Source of the DNA: Candidatus Woesearchaeota archaeon
Lineage (GTDB): Archaea > Nanobdellota > Nanobdellia > Woesearchaeales > JAAOYA01
Reading direction: 5' to 3'
Length of the DNA stretch: 64,000 bases
NCBI GenBank assembly: GCA_018221105.1
Contig: JAAOYA010000009.1
Location: 1-64,000 of the forward strand
Below the pieces are notes generated by a model. That model had not been told where the DNA came from. It searched no databases and saw nothing but the letters and a program-made list of their open reading frames with translations. Shown one piece after another: positions 19,478 to 28,457 of the stretch. Both the position numbers and the translations under genes were made by a program. Each line of letters opens with the position of its first letter. Within the stretch, counting starts at the first letter, position 1.

Positions 19478-20101
19478 TTAAGGGTCAATGTCAATAAACA
19501 AGTTGTTGCGAGCATACACATCATTATCATCAGTCAAGTCATTACAGTCACCAACTGATGAAATTGCAGTATTGCTTAGAGCGCATACTGTTACAGTAAA
19601 CTTGTAAGTCTCATCCTTTGCAGCTTGTGGAATAATAGTCACTGGTAAAACTTCGACTTTTCCGCCATCAATTTCTTGATTGTCAAACCATTGAATATCC
19701 GGCTCTTCAGCAGTATCACAAGCCCCACTATCAGAGATTTGTTGAACACAATCAAAACTAATAAAAAATGTATCGCTATCAGCGTCTATGTTTTTGACTC
19801 CGATAAAAACACCTCTCTTTTTTTCACTGCTCTCCATTCTAATACTTTCTGCGTTGAACGCTATTTTTTGAGTTGTTCCTTTTAGGCGGTTAGCCATTTC
19901 TTGCTGCATCTCATCAGTTACTTGTTCGAACTGTCCTGCAACGCCGCCAAAGCTTTTTCTCATAAAGCCAAGACCTAAGCCAAGCATTGTAATAGCTAAA
20001 ATTAATACTACAATAGCGTTAATTGAAAGACTTAAACTACCTCTTTTGCGACTTGGACCGCTAAAGACTTGCGGTACGAAGAATAACCCTGAATTTTTCA
20101 T
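19478..20101 (-). CDS. Type IV pilin-like secreted protein
   Basis: SRKRGSLSLSINAIVVLILAITMLGLGLGF pilin-like processing region. Confidence 0.65.
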   Translation of the reverse strand: MKNSGLFFVPQVFSGPSRKRGSLSLSINAIVVLILAITMLGLGLGFMRKSFGGVAGQFEQVTDEMQQEMANRLKGTTQKIAFNAESIRMESSEKKRGVFIGVKNIDADSDTFFISFDCVQQISDSGACDTAEEPDIQWFDNQEIDGGKVEVLPVTIIPQAAKDETYKFTVTVCALSNTAISSVGDCNDLTDDNDVYARNNLFIDIDP

Positions 20102-20221
20102 TTTATCAAAACCTCTTTTCTAATTGTTTTTATTAGAGTAAAAACTCGTGTTTCTCCTTTATAAATTTTACTATAAAATCGATGGAAAGTTTTTTAAATA
20201 GACCTGTATTCTCACAAAATT

Positions 20222-20740
20222 ATGGCAAAATTAAGAAAATTTGTCGCTTATCGACGTCAAGAAAGACCTTATACTAGAATAAGTAAGTTTCGAAAAAAAG
20301 CATATGTTAAAGCTAGACCTAACTCTAAAATTGTTCGCTTTGATATGGGAAACCTCAAAAAAGATTTTCCAGTAAAAGTACATTTAATCTCAAAAGAAGA
20401 TGTTCAAATACGCCATAATGCTTTTGAATCAGCACGCTTAGCATCAAATAGGTTAATGGAAAAAAACGTTGGTAAAATAAACTTCAACATTAAAATTCGA
20501 GTGTACCCGCACCACATTTTACGCGAGAACCCTTTAGCTAGTGGCGCTGGTGCTGACAGGATGAGTACGGGAATGAAGTTAAGCTTTGGAAAAACAATCG
20601 GTGTTGCAGCACAAGTTGACAAAGAACAAAAAATCATGACCATTGGCGTTGCAAAAGAACACATTGAACTTGCAAAAAAAGCTTTAACAAGATCTTATCA
20701 AAAACTTCCTTGCTCTTGCAGAATAGAAGTAGAAGCTTAA
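20222..20740 (+). CDS. rpl10e: Ribosomal protein L10e (uL16)
   Basis: RRQERPYTRISKFRKKAYVKARP; RVYPHHILRENPLASGAGADRMSTGMKLSFGK. Confidence 0.93.
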   Translation: MAKLRKFVAYRRQERPYTRISKFRKKAYVKARPNSKIVRFDMGNLKKDFPVKVHLISKEDVQIRHNAFESARLASNRLMEKNVGKINFNIKIRVYPHHILRENPLASGAGADRMSTGMKLSFGKTIGVAAQVDKEQKIMTIGVAKEHIELAKKALTRSYQKLPCSCRIEVEA

Positions 20741-20794
20741 CTACTCTAGAATAGTTCTAAAACATTTTAAACTCTATAGACGACACTAATAGTA

Positions 20795-21880
20795 ATGCAA
20801 CTAGGAGAAACTATCAGTGCGCTAATACAACAACAATTTAACGTATTAGTACCAGCAGATTTTTTAAACGCTGCAATACTATTTGTAGGCTTTCTAATAC
20901 TCGCAAGACTGGCAATATTTGTCAATGAAACATACCTTCTAAAAATTGCCAAGAAAACAAAAACAACAGTCGATGATATAATACTTAGAAAAGTAGAAAA
21001 GCCAATAGCAGTACTGCTAGTGTTTATAGGATTTCGATTAGCAATAAAATACTTGCCAACAGTACCACAACTAGTTTTTGACATTACAGAAACAATAATA
21101 GTGCTACTAATTTTCGGGGTGATATTTTCAATCACAAGATTGTTTATGGGACTTTTAGAAAAACGTTGGGAAGAAAACGTCACTTCAGCACCATTAGATG
21201 AGGAAGTACTGCCATTAGTCCGGTCTTTTGCAAACGTCGTATGGATTTTTATCATGATAACAGTCCTGTTAAGCGTGTGGGGCGTTAAAATAAAACCATT
21301 ACTTACCAGTCTAGGAATAGCCGGTGGACTAGTAGGACTTGCAGCTTCATTTGCACTAAAAGACACACTAGCAAACGTTTTTGGAGGAATGTCATTAATA
21401 CTAGACAGAACATTCAGCGTACACGATTTTATAGAATTAGAAGACGGCAAGATGGGAACAATAATCGACATCGGTCTTAGAAGCACCAAAATAAGAACCT
21501 ATGAAAACAAAGTAATAATAGTTCCAAACGGAGTATTATCAAACAGTCAAATAATCAATTACGCAAAACCAAACAATGTCATCAGACAAATAGCACAGAT
21601 CGGAGTAGCTTACGGATCAGACCTTAATAAAACAACAGAAGCAATACTTGACGCGCTAAAAGGATTAGAAGGAGTACTAGAGCACCCAAAAGCAGAAGTG
21701 CACTTTATCAAAATGAACGAGTACTCATTAGACTTTAGAGTATTATATTATATAGAACATTATCGCAATAGGTGGGCAATGGAAAACAAAGCAATGAGAG
21801 CAATACACAAATCACTACTAAAAAACAAAATCAAAATACCATTTCCAACAAGAACAGTATACCAGTACAAAGGAAAATAA
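20795..21880 (+). CDS. MscS-family mechanosensitive channel
   Basis: GIAGGLVGLAASFALKDTLANVFGGMSLILDRTFSVHDFIELED; NGVLSNSQIINYAKP. Confidence 0.92.
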   Translation: MQLGETISALIQQQFNVLVPADFLNAAILFVGFLILARLAIFVNETYLLKIAKKTKTTVDDIILRKVEKPIAVLLVFIGFRLAIKYLPTVPQLVFDITETIIVLLIFGVIFSITRLFMGLLEKRWEENVTSAPLDEEVLPLVRSFANVVWIFIMITVLLSVWGVKIKPLLTSLGIAGGLVGLAASFALKDTLANVFGGMSLILDRTFSVHDFIELEDGKMGTIIDIGLRSTKIRTYENKVIIVPNGVLSNSQIINYAKPNNVIRQIAQIGVAYGSDLNKTTEAILDALKGLEGVLEHPKAEVHFIKMNEYSLDFRVLYYIEHYRNRWAMENKAMRAIHKSLLKNKIKIPFPTRTVYQYKGK

Positions 21881-21891
21881 TAAAATCAAAT

Positions 21892-22860
21892 TTAATATTC
21901 TTTTTTCTTTAGAAGTATTTCATTATTCAAATCGTCAATATTATCAAAAACTTTAAACCCAGAATCATTTTTGAATTGTTCAACAAGTTTCTTGTCCAAT
22001 ATATCGGTTTTGCTAACATAAACAATTACAGGCCTTGAAAACTTTTTCATGTTTTTATAAAGCTTAATTTGGTCCTTAAGAGGGTATGGTTCACTAAGAT
22101 CATAAATGTAAACAATAACATCGGCAACATACTTTAATGCCAAGTACGCCATGTTTTCAATAAAATTCATTTTATGACGGTTCAAGGCCCCGGGAGTGTC
22201 AACAAACTGTAATTTTTCATACTTGTGAGTTCTATAACCAATAAGCAAACGCTTAGTAGTAAAAGCATAACTGTCAATATCAGGATTTGAAGTAGTAAGT
22301 TTTGAAAGAAGTGTGCTCTTGCCAACATTTGGAAAACCTGCAATGGCAATAGTGAACAAGTTATCTTTAATATCAGGAAAACCTTTCAATGTTTTGCGAG
22401 CATTATCCAAATATTTCAAATCATCACCAACTTGTCTGATAAGTGATGAAACTCTACCATAAAACTCTGCACGTAATTGTTTAGGCTTATTAATATCCCG
22501 GGTCTTAAAAATCAGTTTAATATAACGATCGTGAAACCCCTCAACCTTTTGCACAAACCAATTAAGCGCTGCCAGAGACTTTTTTAATTGTTTATAGTCA
22601 AGAGTCAATCGAATAAGCTCTTGGTAAAACTCAGGCAAAGAATCAATTGATGGAAAACTCTTAAGAAGCTTAGTGATTTGGCGGGCCAGCACACGCTTAA
22701 CAGTATCAAGTCTAATAACTTCTTCACGCTTAGCACGCTGCAACGGTTCAAAACGACGTAATTTAAGCCTTTGCTCCTTAACCTTTTTAGACGATGCACT
22801 AAAAGCAATATCTAAATAATGCTGACTATCCTCAAAATTAGGAAGGTTTTGAAAGTTCAT
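21892..22860 (-). CDS. NOG1-family GTPase
   Basis: N-terminal NOG1 helical domain; GFPNVGKSTLLSKLTTSNPDIDSYAFTTKRLLIGY; FVDTPGAL; SKTD. Confidence 0.9.
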   Translation of the reverse strand: MNFQNLPNFEDSQHYLDIAFSASSKKVKEQRLKLRRFEPLQRAKREEVIRLDTVKRVLARQITKLLKSFPSIDSLPEFYQELIRLTLDYKQLKKSLAALNWFVQKVEGFHDRYIKLIFKTRDINKPKQLRAEFYGRVSSLIRQVGDDLKYLDNARKTLKGFPDIKDNLFTIAIAGFPNVGKSTLLSKLTTSNPDIDSYAFTTKRLLIGYRTHKYEKLQFVDTPGALNRHKMNFIENMAYLALKYVADVIVYIYDLSEPYPLKDQIKLYKNMKKFSRPVIVYVSKTDILDKKLVEQFKNDSGFKVFDNIDDLNNEILLKKKEY

Positions 22861-22951
22861 AAAACCTTGGTTGACTGGCGTTATTTAAAAAAACTATGTT
22901 TTGCGAAAACTTTATTAATACTACAACAATCAACTCGTTAGACCATGGGAG

Positions 22952-23713
22952 GTGGTGTTAATGGCAGTATTTAGCTTACCAATAATAGCATTCATTGTAA
23001 TCTTTATCTTAAGCGGACTAAAAATAGTCAACGAATACGAGCGCGGAGTAAAATTCACATTAGGACGATACGCTGGAATGATGAAACCAGGATTGCGACT
23101 TATCATACCAGTAGTGCAAAGCTGGGAGCGCGTAGACTTACGAGTAAAAGCAGTAGACGTGCCAGACCAAGACTGCATAACAAAAGACAACATAAGCGTA
23201 AACGTAAACGCAGTAGTCTATTACAAAGTCTCAGGAGCAGACAAAGCCATCCTAGAAGTTGAAAATTTTCGATTCGCCCTAAGCCAAATGGCGCAAACTA
23301 CCATGCGAAACGTTGTAGGTGAAGTAGAACTAGACGACCTATTACAACAACGCGACAAGATAAGCGGTCGAATACAAAAAATTATTGATACTGCAACAGA
23401 CCCATGGGGAATAAAAGTAGACGCAGTAGACCTAAAAGACGTAGCACTACCACAAGACATGAAACGCGTAATTGGAAAACAAGCAGAAGCAGAACGAGAA
23501 AAACGCGCAGTGATAATAAAAGCAGAAGGCGAAGTCATAGCAGCAGACAACATCACAAAAGCCGCCAAAACACTAAGTGGAGCACAAGGAGCACTACATT
23601 TGAGAACACTGCAAACACTAAACGACCTCTCAAGCGACCAATCAAACACAGTGATATTCGCCGTGCCACTAGAAGTCGTGAGAGCATTTGAAAAACTAGG
23701 CGGAAAAAAATAA
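22952..23713 (+). CDS. SPFH/stomatin-like (slipin) protein
   Basis: VNEYERGVKFTLGRYAGMMKPGLRLIIPVVQSWERVDLRVKAVDVP...; start possibly ATG 22961. Confidence 0.92.
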   Translation: MVLMAVFSLPIIAFIVIFILSGLKIVNEYERGVKFTLGRYAGMMKPGLRLIIPVVQSWERVDLRVKAVDVPDQDCITKDNISVNVNAVVYYKVSGADKAILEVENFRFALSQMAQTTMRNVVGEVELDDLLQQRDKISGRIQKIIDTATDPWGIKVDAVDLKDVALPQDMKRVIGKQAEAEREKRAVIIKAEGEVIAADNITKAAKTLSGAQGALHLRTLQTLNDLSSDQSNTVIFAVPLEVVRAFEKLGGKK

Positions 23714-23721
23714 ACTTTTTT

Positions 23722-24018
23722 TTATTGTTCTCTTTTTGGTTGAGGGTTATAGAACACTTCTCTAGACTCTATATCACTACAAGGTGCTAGAATTGTGCCT
23801 TGGAGTGTTTCTACTATTGGCAAAGCTAAATTATCTCCAATAAAATCATAAATTCTTGTTAATAGCATACTAGAACTAGGATGCTTTATTGGCACTGCGT
23901 AATGATAACGTGGCAATTCAAGAATAATCGGTTCCCTGTCAGAAGTTTCAGCATACGGGTCTTGACCACAAGCAATCCTAAACCTTATAGCTTTTATGTG
24001 TTCATCTAATGTGAGCAT
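23722..24018 (-). CDS. Hypothetical protein (98 aa)
   Basis: Open frame between convergent slipin gene and tRNA; no recognised family. Confidence 0.5.
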   Translation of the reverse strand: MLTLDEHIKAIRFRIACGQDPYAETSDREPIILELPRYHYAVPIKHPSSSMLLTRIYDFIGDNLALPIVETLQGTILAPCSDIESREVFYNPQPKREQ

Positions 24019-24058
24019 ATAATTTCTTCTACAAAGTTATATTTAAGTTTTTAGAAAG

Positions 24059-24155
24059 TAGCGGGGGGTGGATTTGAACCACCGACCTCCGGGTCTCTCC
24101 AAAACAAAATTTTTTGTATGAGCCCGACGGGCACTCCTGGCTGCCCTACCCCGCT
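24059..24155 (-). tRNA. Initiator tRNA-Met (CAT) with 22-nt intron (24095-24116)
   Basis: Reverse complement: AGCGGGG...CCCCGCT A73; GGG/CCC anticodon-stem pairs; A1-U72; loop CTCATA-intron-A; T-arm GGTGG TTCAAAT CCACC. Confidence 0.92.
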
Positions 24156-24245
24156 ATAGAGTGATTTTGGTGAATAAAGGTGTATTTATAAGTGTTTCGT
24201 CAACAAAAACTTTAAAAATAACACGCTCACTCCAAAGTAATAATT

Positions 24246-24327
24246 GCCGGGATCGCATAGTCTGGTATTGCGCAGGATTGCTAATCCTGTTCCTTTGGAA
24301 TCGTGGGTTCAAATCCCACTCCCGGCG
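24246..24327 (+). tRNA. tRNA-Ser (GCT)
   Basis: GCCGGGA/TCCCGGC acceptor, G73, anticodon loop TTGCTAA, type II variable arm, T-arm GTGGG TTCAAAT CCCAC. Confidence 0.92.
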
Positions 24328-24375
24328 CTCTTTTTTAAAAAATTATAAAAAGCCTGAACTGTTATTAGTGTTATT

Positions 24376-26328
24376 ATGAAAAAAATATTGTTGTTAATGC
24401 TGTTATTTTCTTGTGTTTTTGCTGGCGCTCAAATTATTGATGATCAACAATTATACACTGCAACAGAATTAGATCTTTTTTTGACAATTGATAGTGGTTT
24501 TGACGTGTTAGCAGGCAATAACCCAACACTTAACTATTTTGATGCTAGTGTTAATTTTTTGCCAACTACAACAATATCGCAAGAAGTGATGAGTTTGAAA
24601 ACATACCCCGGACTCTACAATGTTGATACTTTTCGCTGGACAACTTTAGAGGACACTTATGATTTTACAATACAATCATACATTCAAAGTCGCCGCGAGC
24701 AAAAGCAGATTACTCGCAAGCTAAAATTTCCAATTGAAAGTTTAGACACTTCTTTTGATCAATACCTTTCAAGCTCTGATTATGTGACTATCACAAGTGA
24801 AGTTCGCGATATCGCGTCAACACTTGCAACAGGAGAAGACGATTTGTTTATAGTGGTAGCAAAAATTAGTAAGTGGGTCACTGATAACATAGAATATGAC
24901 TTGTCAACATTAAACGCTCAAACAACACAACCAGCAAGTTATGTGCTACGAACGCGCCAAGGTGTTTGTGATGAAATAACAGTACTTTTTATTTCAATGC
25001 TTAGAAGTCTTGGGATCCCAGCACGATTTGTATCAGGAATAGCTTATAGTAATAGTGAACTTTTTGATTACCCTTGGGGGTTTCACGGTTGGGCAGAGGT
25101 ATACTTTCCAGGCCATGGTTGGATAAGCGTTGACCCGACATATGATGAGATAGCGTTTGTTGATGCAACACACATTAAACTTTTAGATTCGCCAGGAGTG
25201 CAAAACCCATCAATTACTTATGAATGGTTAGGCCACAACGTAGAAATAGTAGGGCGCGAACTAGCACCAATAATCGAAGTAAAAAAAATAGGCAACCCAT
25301 ACAATGACAATGTTGAGATAAGCGCCCAAGTTTTCGAGGATGTTGTAGATTTCAAATCATACAATGGTGTTAGGACAATAGTGAAAAACAGAAACGCTCA
25401 TTATGTGGCATTAAATTTGTATTCTTCACATGTTGAAGGATTAGAGCAAATTGTTGGAAAACAAATAGTTATCTTGACACCTTTCGAGGAGAAAACTGTC
25501 TATTTTGTTTACAAACTAACAGGAGCTTTCAAAAATGATTACAAGTACACTTTTCCACTGACAGTTTACTTAAATGAAAATGTTGAAGCTGACGTTAGTT
25601 TTTCAGCATCGCGTGAGGGGACGAGAATTGAGGAGAGTGATGTTGACGTTTTTATAAAAAAAAGCCAGTCAAAAGTACAAGCTGATGCCAACGCAGTAAT
25701 AGAGCTTGATTGTAACGTGCCAGGGACTGTTTACAAAAGTCAAACATTCAATATTAATTGCACAGTATCAAACACTGGAAACATATACTTAAAAGACTTA
25801 GAATTATGCTATGATAATTGTTTAAACATTACTAGTCCTATAAGCTCTAAAGAAAACTATTTGTTCACAGAAAGTTTTAACGAATCAGGACGTAAAAAAA
25901 TCAATATTGAACTAACAGGAACTGACATTTACCTAGCACAACAATTAGAGTTAGGAGTCGCGCAAAAAGCTTTTGTACAAATTACTAATGTGTCAGAGCC
26001 GCAAACAATAAATTATGAAGGCATTGCAAAAGTAAACTTTTTACTAACACCATACTCTGACCCGCAAAACATAAAATTAACAATAAAAATCAATAATAGG
26101 GAAAGAACATACCATTATCAGTCAATGGAAAGCCCGCTAAACTTTATCTTTGAAGTATTAGGGCAAGACCTAAAAGAAGGCTCAAATACTGTACAATTGT
26201 TTGTCGAGTATGATTCGCGCTATGGAATAAAAACAAGCACTGCAAACGCGCAAATAACATTATTGAAACTAACACTTTGGCAAAAAGTACAAGTTACCAT
26301 AACACAGTTATATTACAAATTATTCTAA
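24376..26328 (+). CDS. Secreted/membrane transglutaminase-like domain protein
   Basis: Signal peptide; PASYVLRTRQGVCDEITVLFISMLRSLGIPARFVSGIAYS...GFHGWAEVYFPGHGWISVDPTYDE (Cys-His-Asp triad). Confidence 0.9.
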   Translation: MKKILLLMLLFSCVFAGAQIIDDQQLYTATELDLFLTIDSGFDVLAGNNPTLNYFDASVNFLPTTTISQEVMSLKTYPGLYNVDTFRWTTLEDTYDFTIQSYIQSRREQKQITRKLKFPIESLDTSFDQYLSSSDYVTITSEVRDIASTLATGEDDLFIVVAKISKWVTDNIEYDLSTLNAQTTQPASYVLRTRQGVCDEITVLFISMLRSLGIPARFVSGIAYSNSELFDYPWGFHGWAEVYFPGHGWISVDPTYDEIAFVDATHIKLLDSPGVQNPSITYEWLGHNVEIVGRELAPIIEVKKIGNPYNDNVEISAQVFEDVVDFKSYNGVRTIVKNRNAHYVALNLYSSHVEGLEQIVGKQIVILTPFEEKTVYFVYKLTGAFKNDYKYTFPLTVYLNENVEADVSFSASREGTRIEESDVDVFIKKSQSKVQADANAVIELDCNVPGTVYKSQTFNINCTVSNTGNIYLKDLELCYDNCLNITSPISSKENYLFTESFNESGRKKINIELTGTDIYLAQQLELGVAQKAFVQITNVSEPQTINYEGIAKVNFLLTPYSDPQNIKLTIKINNRERTYHYQSMESPLNFIFEVLGQDLKEGSNTVQLFVEYDSRYGIKTSTANAQITLLKLTLWQKVQVTITQLYYKLF

Positions 26329-26334
26329 ACTAAA

Positions 26335-27432
26335 ATGGCATCTTACCAAGATCAAATAAAAGAATTACAAGAAGAACTAAAAAACACTCCTTACAATAAG
26401 GCAACACAACACCACATTGGACGTGTTAAAGCAAAAATTGCAAAGCTTAAAGAAAAAGAATTTGAGCGTTCAGCAAGCAAAAGTGGTGCCAAGGAAGGTT
26501 ATTCTGTCAGAAGAACGGGTGATGGAACAGTGTTACTTTTGGGTTTTCCATCAACAGGAAAATCAACATTATTAAACGCCATAACTAATGCAAATTCAGA
26601 AGTGGGCAGTTATGCCTTTACAACACTGACAGTAGTTCCAGGACTTATGGATTATAACTTTGCAAAAATACAAATTTTAGACGTTCCAGGAGTAATACAA
26701 GGAGCCGCTGCAGGTCGAGGTCGTGGTAGAGAAGTGCTTAGTGTCATACGAAATGCTGACTTAGTGTTAATAGTGCTTGATGGTACCCAGCCAGAACAAG
26801 TAAACACTTTACTATCAGAAGTTCATGATTCTGGAATAAGACTTGATAAGAAAAAGCCAATAATAAAAATCAAGAAAACATCAAAAGACGGGGTGAATGT
26901 TGGCTTTACAAAAAAACAAACGCACATTGACAAAAAAACAATAATAACAGTACTAAAAGAATTCAAGATCAACAATGCAGAAGTAGTAATACGTGATAAC
27001 ATAACAGTCGATGACATAATAGATGCTGTTGAAGATAACAAAAAATACTTGCCATCACTAATAGCAGTCAACAAAAGCGACATGTTAAGCGATGAGCAAA
27101 AAAAACAATTAAAAAAAGATTACAAACCAGACATTTTCATAAGCGCGAAAAACAAAGATAATATTGAAGCATTAAAAAAACTAATTTTTAAAAAATTACG
27201 ACTAATTAGAATTTATTTAAAAGAACCACAAAAACCCGCTGATTTAGAAGAGCCACTGATAATGTTTAAAGATTCGACAATTAAAGACGTTTGCAATAAA
27301 TTACACAAGGATTTTCTAACAAAGTTCAAGTTTTCAAAAGTCTGGGGCAAAAGCGCTAAATTTGAAGGGCAACGTTTAATGCTAAAACACCGGCTTATAG
27401 ACGGGGACGTTTTAGAGATTCACCTGCGCTAA
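26335..27432 (+). CDS. DRG-family GTPase with TGS domain
   Basis: GFPSTGKSTLLNAITNANSEVGSYAFTTLTVVPG; DVPGVIQGAAAGRGRGREVLSVIRNADL; C-terminal TGS. Confidence 0.93.
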   Translation: MASYQDQIKELQEELKNTPYNKATQHHIGRVKAKIAKLKEKEFERSASKSGAKEGYSVRRTGDGTVLLLGFPSTGKSTLLNAITNANSEVGSYAFTTLTVVPGLMDYNFAKIQILDVPGVIQGAAAGRGRGREVLSVIRNADLVLIVLDGTQPEQVNTLLSEVHDSGIRLDKKKPIIKIKKTSKDGVNVGFTKKQTHIDKKTIITVLKEFKINNAEVVIRDNITVDDIIDAVEDNKKYLPSLIAVNKSDMLSDEQKKQLKKDYKPDIFISAKNKDNIEALKKLIFKKLRLIRIYLKEPQKPADLEEPLIMFKDSTIKDVCNKLHKDFLTKFKFSKVWGKSAKFEGQRLMLKHRLIDGDVLEIHLR

Positions 27433-27469
27433 TTTTATAAATAATGATTCTTTCAAGTTGCATTCCAAA

Positions 27470-28330
27470 ATGAAAAAATTAGTTTTGCTAATGTTTTTGT
27501 TGATGCTGCCAACTGTAATGGCAGCGCATCAGACTACAATAGTTTACGAACTACAAGATGATCAAAGCATTAAAACAATCATTAGCTTAGAGTTTGATGA
27601 TAACATAACAAGAGATGTTTTATTGCAAGTGCCAACGCAGCATGAAAATTTAAGGGTTGCAAAAGACAAAAAACTAGCAAGTTATAATATTGAAAACTCA
27701 CAATTAACTGTTAGTTTAGAAGATAATCAAGAATTATTAATTGTTTATTATACAGACTTCTACACATTAAACAATGAATTTGTCAACAGCATAAAACCAA
27801 TAATAGGTGATGGCAGCTTGCAAGTATTATTTGTGATGCCGACAGGCTATCGCCTGGCAACAAGCATAACAAGTGATGAATTAACAAACACTGTAAGCCC
27901 AAAACCTAACAATATACTAAGTGACGGCCAGCAAATAATACTAGAGTGGACACGCCAAAATTTTGACGGGGAATTCGCATTATTTGTGCGCTACAAAAAA
28001 CCAGTTTCTCAAACAATCCCAATAATAATTTTGATGATTGTAATACTATTACTTTCAGCTTATAGCATTTACAACTTTTTTCGAGAACCACAAATCAAAA
28101 CAATAACAAAAGATTATGATATTAGTGATCACTTAAAAGAAGACGAGCAAATAATCATTAACCTATTAAAAAATCGTGGCGGAGAATGCGAGCAAGCAAC
28201 ACTAACACTCATCAGTGATTTTTCAAAAGCAAAGATTTCACGCTTGCTTTTCGAATTAGAAGAGCGAAAAGTCATAAAAAAAGTAAAAAAAGGCAAAAAA
28301 AACTATATAATGCTAAAAAAAGAACGTTGA
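27470..28330 (+). CDS. Membrane-anchored protein with extracytoplasmic domain and cytoplasmic wHTH
   Basis: Signal peptide, one C-terminal TM (TIPIIILMIVILLLSAYSIYNFF), then EDEQIIINLLKNRGGECEQATLTLISDFSKAKISRLLFELEERKVIKKVKKGKKNYIML. Confidence 0.8.
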   Translation: MKKLVLLMFLLMLPTVMAAHQTTIVYELQDDQSIKTIISLEFDDNITRDVLLQVPTQHENLRVAKDKKLASYNIENSQLTVSLEDNQELLIVYYTDFYTLNNEFVNSIKPIIGDGSLQVLFVMPTGYRLATSITSDELTNTVSPKPNNILSDGQQIILEWTRQNFDGEFALFVRYKKPVSQTIPIIILMIVILLLSAYSIYNFFREPQIKTITKDYDISDHLKEDEQIIINLLKNRGGECEQATLTLISDFSKAKISRLLFELEERKVIKKVKKGKKNYIMLKKER

Positions 28331-28457
28331 AACAATTATTGACAAAACAAAAGCTTTTCTAGCGTTTTCTAGCGATTTAAAGACATTGTTTCAGCACAAA
28401 CAATTAAGGATAACATTGTCATCACACCATTAATTAAACTCTTTGGAGGTAAAAATT

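Noticed and set aside
20767-21489. 240-aa antisense ORF
   Set aside because: Fully antisense to the MscS gene, no recognisable motif or promoter; low-stop antisense frame.
23404-23691. 95-aa Arg/Ser-rich ORF (MGNKSRRSRPKRRSTTT...)
   Set aside because: Alternate frame of the well-supported SPFH/slipin gene; composition is a by-product of its K/A/E-rich codons.
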